From Oscillospiraceae bacterium (GTDB lineage Bacteria; Bacillota; Clostridia; Oscillospirales; Oscillospiraceae), in contig JAFYHU010000061.1 in assembly GCA_017538965.1 (NCBI GenBank), positions 1 through 59,142 of the forward strand: a stretch of DNA of 59,142 nt, in the 5' to 3' direction. Made by a program: the position numbers and the translations under genes. The stretch's first letter is position 1, and the number at the start of each line of letters is the position of its first letter. The notes below the pieces were generated by a model. It saw only the letters and a program-made list of their open reading frames with translations, was not told where the DNA came from and did no database searches. Positions 27,499-38,009 of the stretch are shown piece by piece.

Positions 27499-28253
27499 CG
27501 AGATATATATCCTGGAATGTCAACGGCCTGAGAGCCGCCGAAAAGAAGGGCTTTTCCGACAGTATGCTGCAGCTGAATGCCGACTGCATCTGCATACAGG
27601 AGACCAAACTACAGGAAGGACAGATCGATCTGCTGCTTCCCGGCTATGAAAGCTACTGGAGCTATGCGGAGAAAAAAGGCTATTCAGGCACGGCGGTATT
27701 TACGCGCCGCGAACCGATCTCCGTGCGCTGCAGTCTCGGCATCCCCGAGCATGATACCGAGGGCCGCGTCGTTACGCTGGAATTCGAAGATCACTATCTT
27801 GTCTGTGTCTATACCCCCAACGCGCAGGACGGCCTGCGCCGCCTGGATTACCGCATGGCCTGGGAGGACGCCTTCCGCGGCTATCTGTGTGAACTGGATG
27901 CAAAAAAACCGGTCATCGCCTGCGGCGACATGAACGTAGCCCATGAGGAGATCGACCTGAAGAATCCCAAGACGAACATCGGCAATGCCGGCTTCTCGTA
28001 CGAAGAGAGAGGAAAGTTTACCGAACTGCTGAATGCCGGATTTACGGACAGTTTTCGCTGGCTGTATCCCGACCGGGAGAATGCCTATTCGTGGTGGAGC
28101 TACCGCGCTGCTGCCCGCGAACGCAACGTCGGCTGGCGCATTGACTATTTTGTTGTCTCCGACCGCCTGCGCAGCAGAATCAAGGATGCCTACATTCTCC
28201 CTGAGATCATGGGCTCGGATCATTGCCCGGTCGGCCTGGATCTGACGGAATGA
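27495..28253 (+). CDS. xth: Exodeoxyribonuclease III / AP endonuclease
   Basis: Base-excision repair enzyme of the ExoIII/ExoA type, cutting at abasic sites. The 252-residue protein has [17 protein letters not shown] (metal Glu), [15 protein letters not shown], and the C-terminal [10 protein letters not shown] and [11 protein letters not shown]. It is placed between two tRNA-modification genes with 4-nt overlaps on both sides, so the three are strictly co-translated. Confidence 0.96.
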   Translation: MTRYISWNVNGLRAAEKKGFSDSMLQLNADCICIQETKLQEGQIDLLLPGYESYWSYAEKKGYSGTAVFTRREPISVRCSLGIPEHDTEGRVVTLEFEDHYLVCVYTPNAQDGLRRLDYRMAWEDAFRGYLCELDAKKPVIACGDMNVAHEEIDLKNPKTNIGNAGFSYEERGKFTELLNAGFTDSFRWLYPDRENAYSWWSYRAAARERNVGWRIDYFVVSDRLRSRIKDAYILPEIMGSDHCPVGLDLTE

Positions 28254-29218
28254 AGATCGGGACAGTTGAAGTCTCCGGTTCCGTTGTCCTTGCGCCGATG
28301 GCCGGCGTGACGGACTTTGCGTTCCGGCGCCTGTGCCGTTCCTGCGGTGCCGTGCTGACAACGACAGAAATGGTCAGTGCACGCGCTCTCGTGTACAACG
28401 ACAGCCGGAGCCGCGTCCTTCTCTATATGCCCCTCGATGAGACGCCCGCAGCCGTCCAGATTTTCGGACACGAGCCCGAGATTATGGCCGAGGCGGCTCA
28501 GATTGCGCTTGAAGTGTCTCACGCGGCAATCCTGGATATCAACATGGGCTGCCCGGTGGGCAAAATCGTTAAGAGCGGCGACGGCTGTGCCCTGATGAAA
28601 ACGCCGGAGCTTGCCGGAAAGATCATCGAAGCGGTATGCAGAAGCGTATCGGTTCCGGTCACGGTCAAGTTCCGAAAGGGATGGGACAACGGCTCGGTGA
28701 ATGCGGTGGAGTTTGGCCGAATCTGCGAGCAGGCCGGGGCGGCTGCCCTGACGGTCCACGGAAGAACACGGGCGCAGCTGTACACCGGCCGCGCAGATCG
28801 GGAAATCATCCGGGAGGTAAAGAGGGCTGTATCCATCCCGGTTACGGCAAACGGCGATGTTTTCAGCGGAGAAGATGCCGCAAAACTGCTGCAGAATACG
28901 GGCTGCGACATGGTGATGATCGGAAGAGGCTCCTTCGGGGATCCCTGGCTGTTTGCGAGGGCCAATGCGGCGATCGCGGGAGAAGAAGAACCTGCGCTTC
29001 CTCCGCTGAGCGAACGTATGGACGCGGCTGTCCGACAGATCGAAGACCTGGCCGACCAGCGCGGCGAGCATGCCGCCTGCCTGGAGGCCCGGCATCAGCT
29101 TCCCTGGTATCTGCACGGCGTCCCGTATTCCGGCATCTACCGGCAGCAGCTGGTCCGTGTCGAGACGCTGGATGAAATCCGCGCGATCGCCTCGCAGGTC
29201 AAAAGAGACCTCAGATAA
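28250..29218 (+). CDS. dusB: tRNA-dihydrouridine synthase
   Basis: FMN enzyme that reduces specific uridines of tRNA. The 322-residue TIM-barrel protein shows [14 protein letters not shown], the catalytic-Cys block [41 protein letters not shown] and [10 protein letters not shown]. The ATG at 28250 overlaps the xth stop by 4 nt; nine upstream in-frame codons lie inside xth and are rejected. The C-terminus matches the DusB rather than DusA pattern. Last gene of the trmB-xth-dusB operon. Confidence 0.94.
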   Translation: MKIGTVEVSGSVVLAPMAGVTDFAFRRLCRSCGAVLTTTEMVSARALVYNDSRSRVLLYMPLDETPAAVQIFGHEPEIMAEAAQIALEVSHAAILDINMGCPVGKIVKSGDGCALMKTPELAGKIIEAVCRSVSVPVTVKFRKGWDNGSVNAVEFGRICEQAGAAALTVHGRTRAQLYTGRADREIIREVKRAVSIPVTANGDVFSGEDAAKLLQNTGCDMVMIGRGSFGDPWLFARANAAIAGEEEPALPPLSERMDAAVRQIEDLADQRGEHAACLEARHQLPWYLHGVPYSGIYRQQLVRVETLDEIRAIASQVKRDLR

Positions 29219-29227
29219 CAGACGCTG

Positions 29228-29280
29228 ATGTCGAAGTTCCTATGAATAACAACAGAGAGAATGTCAAAGTTCCTATGAAT
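29228..29280. repeat. Two 20-bp direct repeats in front of ligA
   Basis: ATGTCRAAGTTCCTATGAAT occurs at 29228-29247 and 29261-29280 with one mismatch (G/A), 33 bp apart. The second copy is followed by TATGACATT, so AATGTCA/TGACATT also forms an inverted repeat. The stretch is AT-rich compared with its surroundings. It may be a remnant of a mobile-element end or a regulator-binding array. Confidence 0.8.
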
Positions 29281-29325
29281 TATGACATTGGTATATGAAT
29301 GTTCAAAGGCAGGGACAGGCAATAG

Positions 29326-31383
<2,058 letters not shown>

Positions 31384-31430
31384 TCAGCAGGCTGCGGCCC
31401 TGAATGCTTCGGACAGAGGAGTATGGAAAA

Positions 31431-32093
31431 GTGAAACGGATAAAAGTTTCAAATAATGTCATTCGGCGGCTGCCGAGATATCTGAGAAAACTGGATGAAC
31501 TGCAGGAGAGCGGCATCAACCGGGTATCTTCTTTTGAACTCGGACAGCAGCTTGGCCTGACGCCGTCGCAGATCCGGCAGGATTTCAGCTGCTTTGGGGA
31601 ATTCGGCCAGCAGGGATACGGCTATAATGTTGCTGCGCTTCGGGAACAGATCTCCGTGATTCTCGGCATGGACCGCGGCTATCGGGCCATCCTGATCGGT
31701 GCAGGCAATATCGGCCATGCGCTGATGGACAACTTCAGTTTTCAGCAGTGCGGGGTAGAGCTTGCTGCGGCCTTTGATGTCAAGGAAAGCCTGATCGGCA
31801 CCTTGTTTCACGGCGTTCCGATCCTGTCGATGGACAGCCTGGAGGACTACCTGAAGAAAAACCCGGTTGCCATTGCCGTCTTGGCCGTACCGAAAGAAGC
31901 CGCGCTGAACGTGACGAAGACGCTGATCGAAAACGGGATTGAAGCAATCTGGAACTTTACCAATATGGAGCTGACGGAGCCGAACAGCCCGATTCTGGTT
32001 GAAAATGTCCATTTCTCGGACAGTCTTCTCTCGCTGAGTTATTTTGTTTCCGAGAGAATGGATGAGAATGCGGCGCGGTCCGCACAGGAATAA
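31431..32093 (+). CDS. rex: Redox-sensing transcriptional repressor Rex
   Basis: Represses fermentation and respiration genes and releases DNA when NADH rises. The 220-residue protein has an N-terminal winged helix (RLPRYLRKLDELQ, LGLTPSQIRQDFSCFGEFGQQGYGY) and a Rossmann domain with GAGNIG starting at residue 90, then a C-terminal domain-swapped helix. GTG at 31431 is taken as start: AGAGGAG lies 9 nt upstream and the protein then opens MKRIKVSNN as in the family; an upstream ATG at 31404 lacks a site. A Rex-like operator over its own promoter suggests autoregulation. Confidence 0.95.
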   Translation: MKRIKVSNNVIRRLPRYLRKLDELQESGINRVSSFELGQQLGLTPSQIRQDFSCFGEFGQQGYGYNVAALREQISVILGMDRGYRAILIGAGNIGHALMDNFSFQQCGVELAAAFDVKESLIGTLFHGVPILSMDSLEDYLKKNPVAIAVLAVPKEAALNVTKTLIENGIEAIWNFTNMELTEPNSPILVENVHFSDSLLSLSYFVSERMDENAARSAQE

Positions 32094-32111
32094 ACAGAAA
32101 TCAATGCCAAA

Positions 32112-32136
32112 CCCCCGCCGGAGGCGGGGGCATTTT
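32112..32136 (+). terminator. Terminator of rex
   Basis: 8-bp GC stem CCCCCGCC (32112-32119) / GGCGGGGG (32123-32130), 3-nt loop, then CATTTTT. mnmE starts only 15 bp later, so mnmE needs readthrough or a promoter not recognised here. Confidence 0.88.
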
Positions 32137-32150
32137 TAAAGAGGTGCAGT

Positions 32151-33509
32151 ATGGGAGATACCATTGCGGCCATTGCCAGCGGCCATCAGGTAGCAGCCAT
32201 CGGAATCGTAAGAATGTCCGGTGAGCAGAGCATTGTTTATGCACAACGCCTTTTTACTCCGTCTTTCGGAGGAACTCTGAGCGAACAGAAGGACAGAAAG
32301 CTGGTTTTCGGGGAACTCAGAGATGTGAAGGGACAGCTTCTGGATCTCTGCCTCTGCACGATCAGCAGGGCGCCCGGAAGCTATACGGGGGAGAACACGG
32401 TGGAATTCCAGTGCCACGGGTCTCCCATGCTTCTCCGGACCCTGCTGGACAACCTGTTCAGGCTGGGGGCGAGACAGGCCGGACCTGGTGAGTTCACCAA
32501 GCGGGCCTTCCTGAACGGAAGAATGGACCTCAGCTCTGCCGAGGCGGTGATCGACCTGATCGATGCCGAAACGGAAGAAGCGGTCCGGAATGCGGCCGGT
32601 CAGCTGTCCGGCGCAATCCACCGGAAAGCGGAGAGCGTCTATTCGATGCTGGCGGATGTCAGCGCGCATTTTCACGCGGTCCTGGATTACCCGGATGAGG
32701 ACATCGAGGAATTCCGGCTTCGCGATTACTGCGAGAAACTGAGAAACGGCCGGAACACACTGAAAACCCTGCTGAACAGCTTCGACCATGGCCAGATCAT
32801 GAACAGCGGCATTCCGACCGCGATCATCGGCCTTCCGAACGCAGGGAAAAGCTCCCTGCTGAACGCCCTGCTCGGCTATGAACGGGCCATTGTCACCGAA
32901 GTCCCCGGGACAACGCGGGATACCGTGGAAGAGCGTGTGAGGCTGGGCGGCGTGACCCTTCGTCTGATTGACACCGCCGGTATCCGCGAGACCGAAGACC
33001 GGGTGGAGAAACTCGGCGTGGAAAGAAGCCTGTCGGCCGCGGAAAGCGCGGCGCTGGTTCTCGCCGTGATAGACGGGAGCCGGGAAGAAGAAGCAGGCAC
33101 GGCGATGATTCTGGAAACAGCGGAACGTGCCGATCACGCGATTGCCGTGATTTCGAAATCCGATCTTCCCCGACGTCTGGGAACCCTGAACACAAGTCTT
33201 CCTCAGCTTCATCTGAGCAGTCTGAACGGAGAGGGACTGAAGCAGCTTGAGGAGTTGATCGCGGCGATGTTCCCGGCCCCGTCGGTCCCGGCAGGGGAAA
33301 TCCTGACCAATGCCCGTCAGGCCGACGCGGTCAAAAGAGCCTGCGAGAGCATGGAGGCAGCCCTTCTTGCCATGGAAGAGGGGAACACGCCGGACATTGT
33401 CCTGACGGAAACCGAAACGGCCATGCAGGCGCTCGGAGAACTGACCGGCGCCAGCATCCGGGAGGACATCACAGACCGAATCTTTTCCCGCTTTTGCGTC
33501 GGAAAATAA
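32151..33509 (+). CDS. mnmE: tRNA modification GTPase MnmE
   Basis: With MnmG it builds the 5-carboxymethylaminomethyl group on wobble uridines. The 452-residue protein has the N-terminal folate-binding domain (MGDTIAAIAS...GIVRMSG; FQCHGSP; GPGEFTKRAFLNGRMDLS), a central G domain with GLPNAGKSSLL at residue 227, DTAGIRET, and the C-terminal FCVGK that ends MnmE proteins. The G4 motif reads SKSD (S335) where NKxD is normal, a mild change. AGAGG lies about 6 nt before the ATG, just after the rex terminator. Confidence 0.95.
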   Translation: MGDTIAAIASGHQVAAIGIVRMSGEQSIVYAQRLFTPSFGGTLSEQKDRKLVFGELRDVKGQLLDLCLCTISRAPGSYTGENTVEFQCHGSPMLLRTLLDNLFRLGARQAGPGEFTKRAFLNGRMDLSSAEAVIDLIDAETEEAVRNAAGQLSGAIHRKAESVYSMLADVSAHFHAVLDYPDEDIEEFRLRDYCEKLRNGRNTLKTLLNSFDHGQIMNSGIPTAIIGLPNAGKSSLLNALLGYERAIVTEVPGTTRDTVEERVRLGGVTLRLIDTAGIRETEDRVEKLGVERSLSAAESAALVLAVIDGSREEEAGTAMILETAERADHAIAVISKSDLPRRLGTLNTSLPQLHLSSLNGEGLKQLEELIAAMFPAPSVPAGEILTNARQADAVKRACESMEAALLAMEEGNTPDIVLTETETAMQALGELTGASIREDITDRIFSRFCVGK

Positions 33510-33564
33510 GAAAAAAGACAGTCGCCTCCGTCAGCGGAGCTCGGGAAAGCGGAGAGAATGAAAG

Positions 33565-36201
33565 ATGGAACAGAGAAGGAAAAGCAATATCATCACGGCT
33601 GCCCTTCTGGGCGGGATTGTTGTCGCCTTCATCCTGATCGTGGGAACCGTCTGGATGGGGCAGAGCGCGAAACGGGATACGGAAGCCGCCGTGCACTCTG
33701 TCAGCCTGCTCTACCTTGACGAACTTGCCGGAAGACGGGAGCAGGTTGTGGCAGCCAATCTGCAGAACAAGATTGTCGACATGCAGACGGCGATTGACCT
33801 GATGACGGAGGAAGATCTCAGCGACCTTGAACATCTGCAGGCCTATCAGTCGAGGATGAAGAAACTGTATACCCTCGAGAAATTTGCCTTTGTCGATACG
33901 GAAGGACGTATCTATACCTCCCTTGGCATGCAGGACAACATCGACGAGTACGCGATCAACTACCGGGATATTTCCGAGCCGGAGATCTCGATCTTCAATC
34001 TGTCAAGCCCGGATAAAAAGGTGATCATTGCCATCCCGGTGAACGGAATTCCCTTTAACGGCGAAACCCTGACCGTCTGCTTCATGGAGATCGACATGGA
34101 CGAGATGCTGCAGGGCGTTTCCATGCAGTCCGGCAGCGAGGACGCCACCTTCTGCAACATCTATACGGCCGACGGCGTCGCGCTGACGAACGCGGTTCTC
34201 GGCGGTCTTGCCGAAGAGAACAATCTGCTCAAGGCCATGGAACTGGCCGAGTATGAAAAGGGATACAGCTATGAAAAACTGACGCAGGAATTCCGGGACG
34301 GCGTCCGGGGCGAGGTGTCTTTCAGCTATGACGGGGTTCAGGAGACGCTTAGCTATGTTCCGGTAAAAGGAACCGACTGGCGTCTCACCTATCTGATCCG
34401 GGAGAGCGTGATCGCGGAAAAAATCAATGAGATTTCAGAAGGCATTGTCAGACGAAGCCTGATTCAGTCGATCCTGACGGCTGCCGTGCTTGCCGGGGTG
34501 TTCCTGGTGATCTTCTCCCAGCAGAGAAAGAACGAAAGACTTGTCATTGAAAAGGAAACGGCGGAGGCAGAAAACCGGGTCAAGCAGCAGGAACTGGAAC
34601 AGCGTCTGGCCCTGCAGGAAAACCTGAAAGAGGCTTTGGAGGCTGCAGAACAGGCAAACAAGGCAAAGACGGTGTTTCTGTCCAACATGAGCCATGAAAT
34701 CCGCACGCCGATGAACGCCATCATCGGTCTGGATACGATCGCGCTGAACGATCCGGATATCTCGCAGAAGACGAGAGAGTATCTCACGGGGATCGGCGAC
34801 TCGGCGGAGCATCTGCTGAACCTGATCAACGACATTCTGGACATGTCCCGCATTGAGTCGGGACGTATGATCCTGAAAAACGAAGAGTTCTCCTTCTCCA
34901 GACTGCTGGAGTATGTCAACACCATGATCAGCGGGCAGTGTTCGGAGAAAGGCCTCGATTACCGCTGCTATATCAACGGGCAGGTTGACGACTATTATAT
35001 CGGCGACAGCATGAAGCTCCGGCAGGTGCTGATCAACATCCTCGGAAATGCCGTCAAGTTCACGCCGACCGGCGGGAAAATCGGCATGACGGTGGAGCGT
35101 ACGGCGCAGTACGGAGGAAAGTCAACCCTGAAGTTCGTCATTTCGGACACCGGCATCGGCATGAGCCGGAACTATCTGCCGCATCTTTTCGACGCCTTCA
35201 CCCAGGAAGAGGAATCGGGGTCGAGCCAGTACGGCAGTTCGGGTCTCGGCATGGCGATTACGAAGAACATTGTCGAGATGATGAACGGCAGCATCGAGGT
35301 CGAAAGCGAGAAGGGCGCAGGGTCGACCTTTACGGTCGTTCTCACCCTGATGGATTCCGACAAGCACAGGGAAGATGAGGAACACTTTGAGATTCAGCCG
35401 TCAGAGATGACGGTTCTGATCGTTGACGACGATCCGGTCGCCTGCGAACATGCCAGACTGGTGCTTGAAAAAGCCGGCATCGCTTCAGAAATTGCCATGT
35501 CGGGGGCGGAGGCCGTCAAAATGGTGGAACTTCGCCACGCGAGGCGCGAGCCCTACAACCTCATCCTCATTGACTGGAAGATGCCGGAGATGGACGGAGT
35601 GGAGACGGCGCGCCGGATTCGCGGGATTGTCGACAACGCATCCGCGATCATTATCCTGACCGCCTACAAGTGGGACGATGTGCTGGACGAGGCAATTCGG
35701 GCCGGGGTTGACAGCTTCATCGCCAAACCGCTTTTTGCGGCCAACCTTCTGGAAGAATACAAAGAGGCTGTCCGGCGGAAGAGCGCGGCAGGCAGAACGG
35801 ACAAAGAGAAAACCGACCTGGCCGGCCGGCGGATTCTCCTTGCGGAAGACGTCGAGATCAACGCGGAAATCATGAAAATGGTTCTCCAGATGCGGGAAAT
35901 CGAAACCGAAACGGCCGAAAACGGCAGAATTGCCGTTGACATGTTTGCCTCCCGTCCCGAAGGCTATTATTCCGCCGTCCTGATGGATATGCGGATGCCG
36001 GAGATGGACGGCCTGGAGGCAACGAGAACCATCCGTGCCATGAACAGGGCGGACGCCAGGACCATTCCGATCATCGCCATGACGGCCAATGCCTTCGACG
36101 AGGATGTCCAGCGCAGCCTGCAGGCGGGTCTGAACGCGCATCTCAGCAAGCCGGTCAAACCGGATGCCCTGTTTGAGACGCTGGAGAGTCTCATCAGATA
36201 A
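33565..36201 (+). CDS. Membrane hybrid sensor histidine kinase with two receiver domains
   Basis: Sensor kinase of unknown stimulus. Order: membrane segment (about residues 13-32), extracellular Cache-like domain (about 35-290), second membrane segment (about 297-316), a coiled-coil stretch rich in Glu/Lys/Ala (about 320-370), HisKA with the phosphorylated His at 377 (SNMSHEIRTPMN), HATPase with DTGIGMS and GSSGLGMAI loops, then receiver 1 (acidic pocket 621-623, phospho-acceptor D670, IDWKMPEMDG) and receiver 2 (AED, phospho-acceptor D808, MDMRMPEMDG). No HPt domain or output domain is fused, and no partner regulator is adjacent, so the phosphorelay must use a distant protein. GGAGAG lies 8 nt before the ATG. 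Confidence 0.93.
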   Translation: MEQRRKSNIITAALLGGIVVAFILIVGTVWMGQSAKRDTEAAVHSVSLLYLDELAGRREQVVAANLQNKIVDMQTAIDLMTEEDLSDLEHLQAYQSRMKKLYTLEKFAFVDTEGRIYTSLGMQDNIDEYAINYRDISEPEISIFNLSSPDKKVIIAIPVNGIPFNGETLTVCFMEIDMDEMLQGVSMQSGSEDATFCNIYTADGVALTNAVLGGLAEENNLLKAMELAEYEKGYSYEKLTQEFRDGVRGEVSFSYDGVQETLSYVPVKGTDWRLTYLIRESVIAEKINEISEGIVRRSLIQSILTAAVLAGVFLVIFSQQRKNERLVIEKETAEAENRVKQQELEQRLALQENLKEALEAAEQANKAKTVFLSNMSHEIRTPMNAIIGLDTIALNDPDISQKTREYLTGIGDSAEHLLNLINDILDMSRIESGRMILKNEEFSFSRLLEYVNTMISGQCSEKGLDYRCYINGQVDDYYIGDSMKLRQVLINILGNAVKFTPTGGKIGMTVERTAQYGGKSTLKFVISDTGIGMSRNYLPHLFDAFTQEEESGSSQYGSSGLGMAITKNIVEMMNGSIEVESEKGAGSTFTVVLTLMDSDKHREDEEHFEIQPSEMTVLIVDDDPVACEHARLVLEKAGIASEIAMSGAEAVKMVELRHARREPYNLILIDWKMPEMDGVETARRIRGIVDNASAIIILTAYKWDDVLDEAIRAGVDSFIAKPLFAANLLEEYKEAVRRKSAAGRTDKEKTDLAGRRILLAEDVEINAEIMKMVLQMREIETETAENGRIAVDMFASRPEGYYSAVLMDMRMPEMDGLEATRTIRAMNRADARTIPIIAMTANAFDEDVQRSLQAGLNAHLSKPVKPDALFETLESLIR

Positions 36202-36205
36202 CAAA

Positions 36206-36237
36206 AGACCGCAGCGGCTGAGAAGCCTGCGCGGTCT
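36206..36237 (+). other. Hairpin between the kinase and the DUF5662 gene
   Basis: AGACCGC (36206-36212) / GCGGTCT (36231-36237) with an inner GGCT-GAGA-AGCC stem. No T-run follows, so it may be an RNA-stabilising or Rho-type element rather than an intrinsic terminator. Confidence 0.55.
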
Positions 36238-36261
36238 CCTGAGAAAGGGGGAGTGACAGTC

Positions 36262-36801
36262 GTGCATCCCGTCGCGCATTTCCGAACGATTACCGAACAC
36301 CGGCATCTGGTCTGCCGGTACTGCCTGCGGCTTGGCCTGGTGTGGCAGGGCCTGACGCACGATTTGAGCAAGTATTTCCCCGAGGAGTTCTGGCGTGGCG
36401 CGAAGTACTACCAGGGGTTTCGCAGTCCGAACGACGCGGAACGGATGGAGACCGGAGTTTCCCGGGCATGGCTGCACCATAAGGGGCGCAACAAGCATCA
36501 CTTTGAATACTGGGTTGACTATATCCTGACGCCGGATCATTCGGTCTGCTATGCGGGGAACAAAATGCCGATGCGTTATGTCGCCGAGATGTTCTGCGAT
36601 CGGCTGGCAGCCTGCAGAATCTACCTGAAGGACAGATATACCGATGCGGCGGCCTATGAGTATTTCATGCGTTCGCGGGACAGAATCCCCATTCATCCCG
36701 AGACCGGCGCGGAGCTCGAAAAAATGCTCGAGGTTCTGAAAGACGAAGGGGAAGACGCTGCCTTCCGCTATGTACGCAAACGCCTGAAGGAAAGCCGTTG
36801 A
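36262..36801 (+). CDS. DUF5662 family protein (HD-like)
   Basis: Conserved protein of unknown function found in many Clostridia. The 179-residue sequence shows the family pattern: MHPVAHFRTITEHRHLV start, GLTHDLSKY, FWRGAKYYQGFRSPN, AWLHHKGRNKHHFEYW and MPMRYVAEMFCDR. The clustered His/Asp pairs (HDLSK, HHKGRNKHH) suggest a metal-binding, HD-domain-like fold, which is inference. GTG at 36262 is preferred because GGGGGAG lies 9 nt upstream and family members start MHP; GTG at 36253 is inside that site. It lies 60 bp after the kinase, so it is possibly co-transcribed. Confidence 0.8.
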   Translation: MHPVAHFRTITEHRHLVCRYCLRLGLVWQGLTHDLSKYFPEEFWRGAKYYQGFRSPNDAERMETGVSRAWLHHKGRNKHHFEYWVDYILTPDHSVCYAGNKMPMRYVAEMFCDRLAACRIYLKDRYTDAAAYEYFMRSRDRIPIHPETGAELEKMLEVLKDEGEDAAFRYVRKRLKESR

Positions 36802-36850
36802 CGGAGAAAAAGAAAAACCGCCTGACGGCGGAAGAAAACCGAATCTGCAT
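36802..36850. other. Gap downstream of the DUF5662 gene
   Basis: The 536-bp gap 36802-37337 contains no credible protein gene. Its first part holds only a short CCGCC/GGCGG inverted repeat near 36827-36836; the remainder carries the minus-strand RNA candidate, two promoters and two hairpins listed separately. Confidence 0.6.
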
Positions 36851-37137
36851 AAAAAAAGAAGTAAGCCCTGACTGCAGCATAAAACGCTCAACACAATCAG
36901 GGCTTACTTCTCTGAATTTTTCGTATCTAACATCCTGAGACCTCTCTTTCATTCAGATTCAAGTGCTGCGCTGAATCTCTCCGGACTGCCTCACGGACAG
37001 CAACATCATTTCTGCGGCTCGCGCATATCCCGTAAGAGGGACAAACTTGTGTGTGTCGGAGCTTCCGAACAAAGATTTCAGCGTTTCATCCGACCTGCTT
37101 TGCCGGATGAACGGAAGTTATGACTTCCTCGTTTCTT
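36851..37137 (-). ncRNA. Candidate structured non-coding RNA
   Basis: A minus-strand transcript is predicted from about 37137 to the T-run after the terminator stem at 36857. It has a consensus promoter just upstream and contains several short perfect hairpins: GGAAGT/ACTTCC with a 4-nt loop (37113-37128), TTCATCCG/CGGATGAA (37085-37111), TCGGA/TCCGA (37056-37068) and AGATTCA/TGAATCT (36955-36978). No reading frame in it has a ribosome site and protein-like content. It does not show the 5'-3' closing stem of 6S RNA, the SRP loop, or RNase P/tmRNA landmarks. Family unknown to me; a described class such as the raiA motif cannot be excluded. Confidence 0.6.
36857..36911 (-). terminator. Terminator of the minus-strand RNA
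   Basis: 15-bp perfect stem AGAAGTAAGCCCTGA (36857-36871) / TCAGGGCTTACTTCT (36897-36911) with a 25-nt loop. On the minus strand the stem runs straight into a T-run (complement of the A-run 36851-36857). The plus-strand tail is weaker. Confidence 0.85.
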
Positions 37138-37143
37138 GTGGTT

Positions 37144-37172
37144 ATCATACACGAAAAACAGGGGACTTGCAA
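37144..37172 (-). promoter_or_regulatory. Promoter of the minus-strand RNA
   Basis: Minus strand: TTGCAA (37167-37172), exact 17-bp spacer, TATGAT (complement of 37144-37149). No protein start lies within reach downstream. Confidence 0.7.
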
Positions 37173-37245
37173 GAGCAAGAATATACAAAAATACCAACTT
37201 GAAATTGTGGAGAATAGCAAAATTTGTGTAATTTGCAAAAAACAC

Positions 37246-37274
37246 TTGACGATTATCGGGGTCCATAGTATGAT
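37246..37274 (+). promoter_or_regulatory. Promoter for the LUD gene
   Basis: TTGACG (37246-37251), exact 17-bp spacer, TATGAT (37269-37274); predicted transcript start near 37281. Confidence 0.78.
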
Positions 37275-37284
37275 CAATAATCGG

Positions 37285-37308
37285 CGGGCGCGGCGGCGCC
37301 CGTTTTTT
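37285..37308 (+). terminator. Terminator-like hairpin at the 5' end of the LUD transcript
   Basis: 7-bp GC stem CGGGCGC (37285-37291) / GCGCCCG (37296-37302) with a GGCG loop, then six T (37303-37308). It begins only a few bases after the predicted transcription start and ends 29 bp before the LUD ATG. Confidence 0.75.
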
Positions 37309-37337
37309 GCAAAATACGGAAGGAGCCGTGAAACAAA

Positions 37338-37967
37338 ATGAACGAAAACGTGGTAAAACGGAATGATCTGCTGGCACAGAAAGTAATCAAAGGCCTGCAG
37401 TCCAGAAATATGAGCGGCTATTATGCTCATGACCGGCAGGAGGCGCTGAAGCTGGCGCTGAGCCTGATTCCGGAAGGAAGCAGCGTGACGATGGGCGGCG
37501 GCGTCAGCGTGGCGGAGATCGGGCTGAAGGATGCCGTGAAAAGCGGGAATTATCGTTTCATCGACCGCGATGAGATGGAGGACAAGCGTGCGGCCATGCT
37601 GATGGCCTATGACGCGGATGTCTTCCTTGCCGGCTGCAATGCGATGACCGAAGACGGAATTCTTATAAATATCGACGGCAATGCCAATCGGGTTTCAGCC
37701 ATCGCACAGGGACCGAAGAAGGTGGTTTTCATCGTCGGCATGAACAAGGTGTGCAGCGATGTCGACGCTGCCATGAAGCGCGCGAGAAACGTTGCGGCAC
37801 CCATCAATGCGCAGCGCTTCGGGCTTTCCACGCCCTGCGCGAAGACCGGCTCCTGCATGGACTGCAAGTCTCCGGACACCATCTGCTGCCAGTTTCTGAT
37901 CACGCGTTTCTCGCGTCATCCGGAAAGAATCCACGTAATTCTCGTCAACGACAATCTCGGCTTCTGA
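37338..37967 (+). CDS. LUD domain protein (lactate utilisation family, DUF162)
   Basis: Stand-alone member of the LutB/LutC (LUD) family; role unknown, possibly electron transfer or lactate-linked. The 209-residue protein shows MGGGVSVAEIGL, FIDRDEMEDKRAAM, VFLAGCNAMTEDGILINIDGNANR (the nucleotide- or anion-binding-like core) and a C-terminal cysteine cluster CAKTGSCMDCKSP..CC that could hold a metal or iron-sulfur centre. No lutA or lutB neighbour is present, so it is not a lut operon. AAGGAG lies 14 nt before the ATG, rather far. A promoter and terminator-like hairpin precede it. Confidence 0.87.
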   Translation: MNENVVKRNDLLAQKVIKGLQSRNMSGYYAHDRQEALKLALSLIPEGSSVTMGGGVSVAEIGLKDAVKSGNYRFIDRDEMEDKRAAMLMAYDADVFLAGCNAMTEDGILINIDGNANRVSAIAQGPKKVVFIVGMNKVCSDVDAAMKRARNVAAPINAQRFGLSTPCAKTGSCMDCKSPDTICCQFLITRFSRHPERIHVILVNDNLGF

Positions 37968-37977
37968 GACTTATAAC

Positions 37978-38009
37978 CGGAAACCGCCCCTCAGGGGCGG
38001 TTTCCGTTT
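37978..38009 (+). terminator. Terminator of the LUD gene
   Basis: 13-bp perfect stem CGGAAACCGCCCC (37978-37990) / GGGGCGGTTTCCG (37994-38006), 3-nt loop, TTT tail. Confidence 0.88.

Noticed and set aside
29228-29247. Resemblance of GAAGTTCCTAT to one arm of the yeast FRT site
   Set aside because: Only 11 bases match one arm, there is no inverted partner arm at the FRT spacing, and the rest differs; treated as coincidence.
36665-36952. Minus-strand frame starting MKERSQDV
   Set aside because: It would translate straight through the terminator stem of the RNA candidate and into the antisense of the DUF5662 gene; no ribosome site.
36851-37137. Assignment of the minus-strand RNA as 6S RNA
   Set aside because: The 5' and 3' ends do not form the long closing stem with a central bubble; instead there are several separate hairpins.
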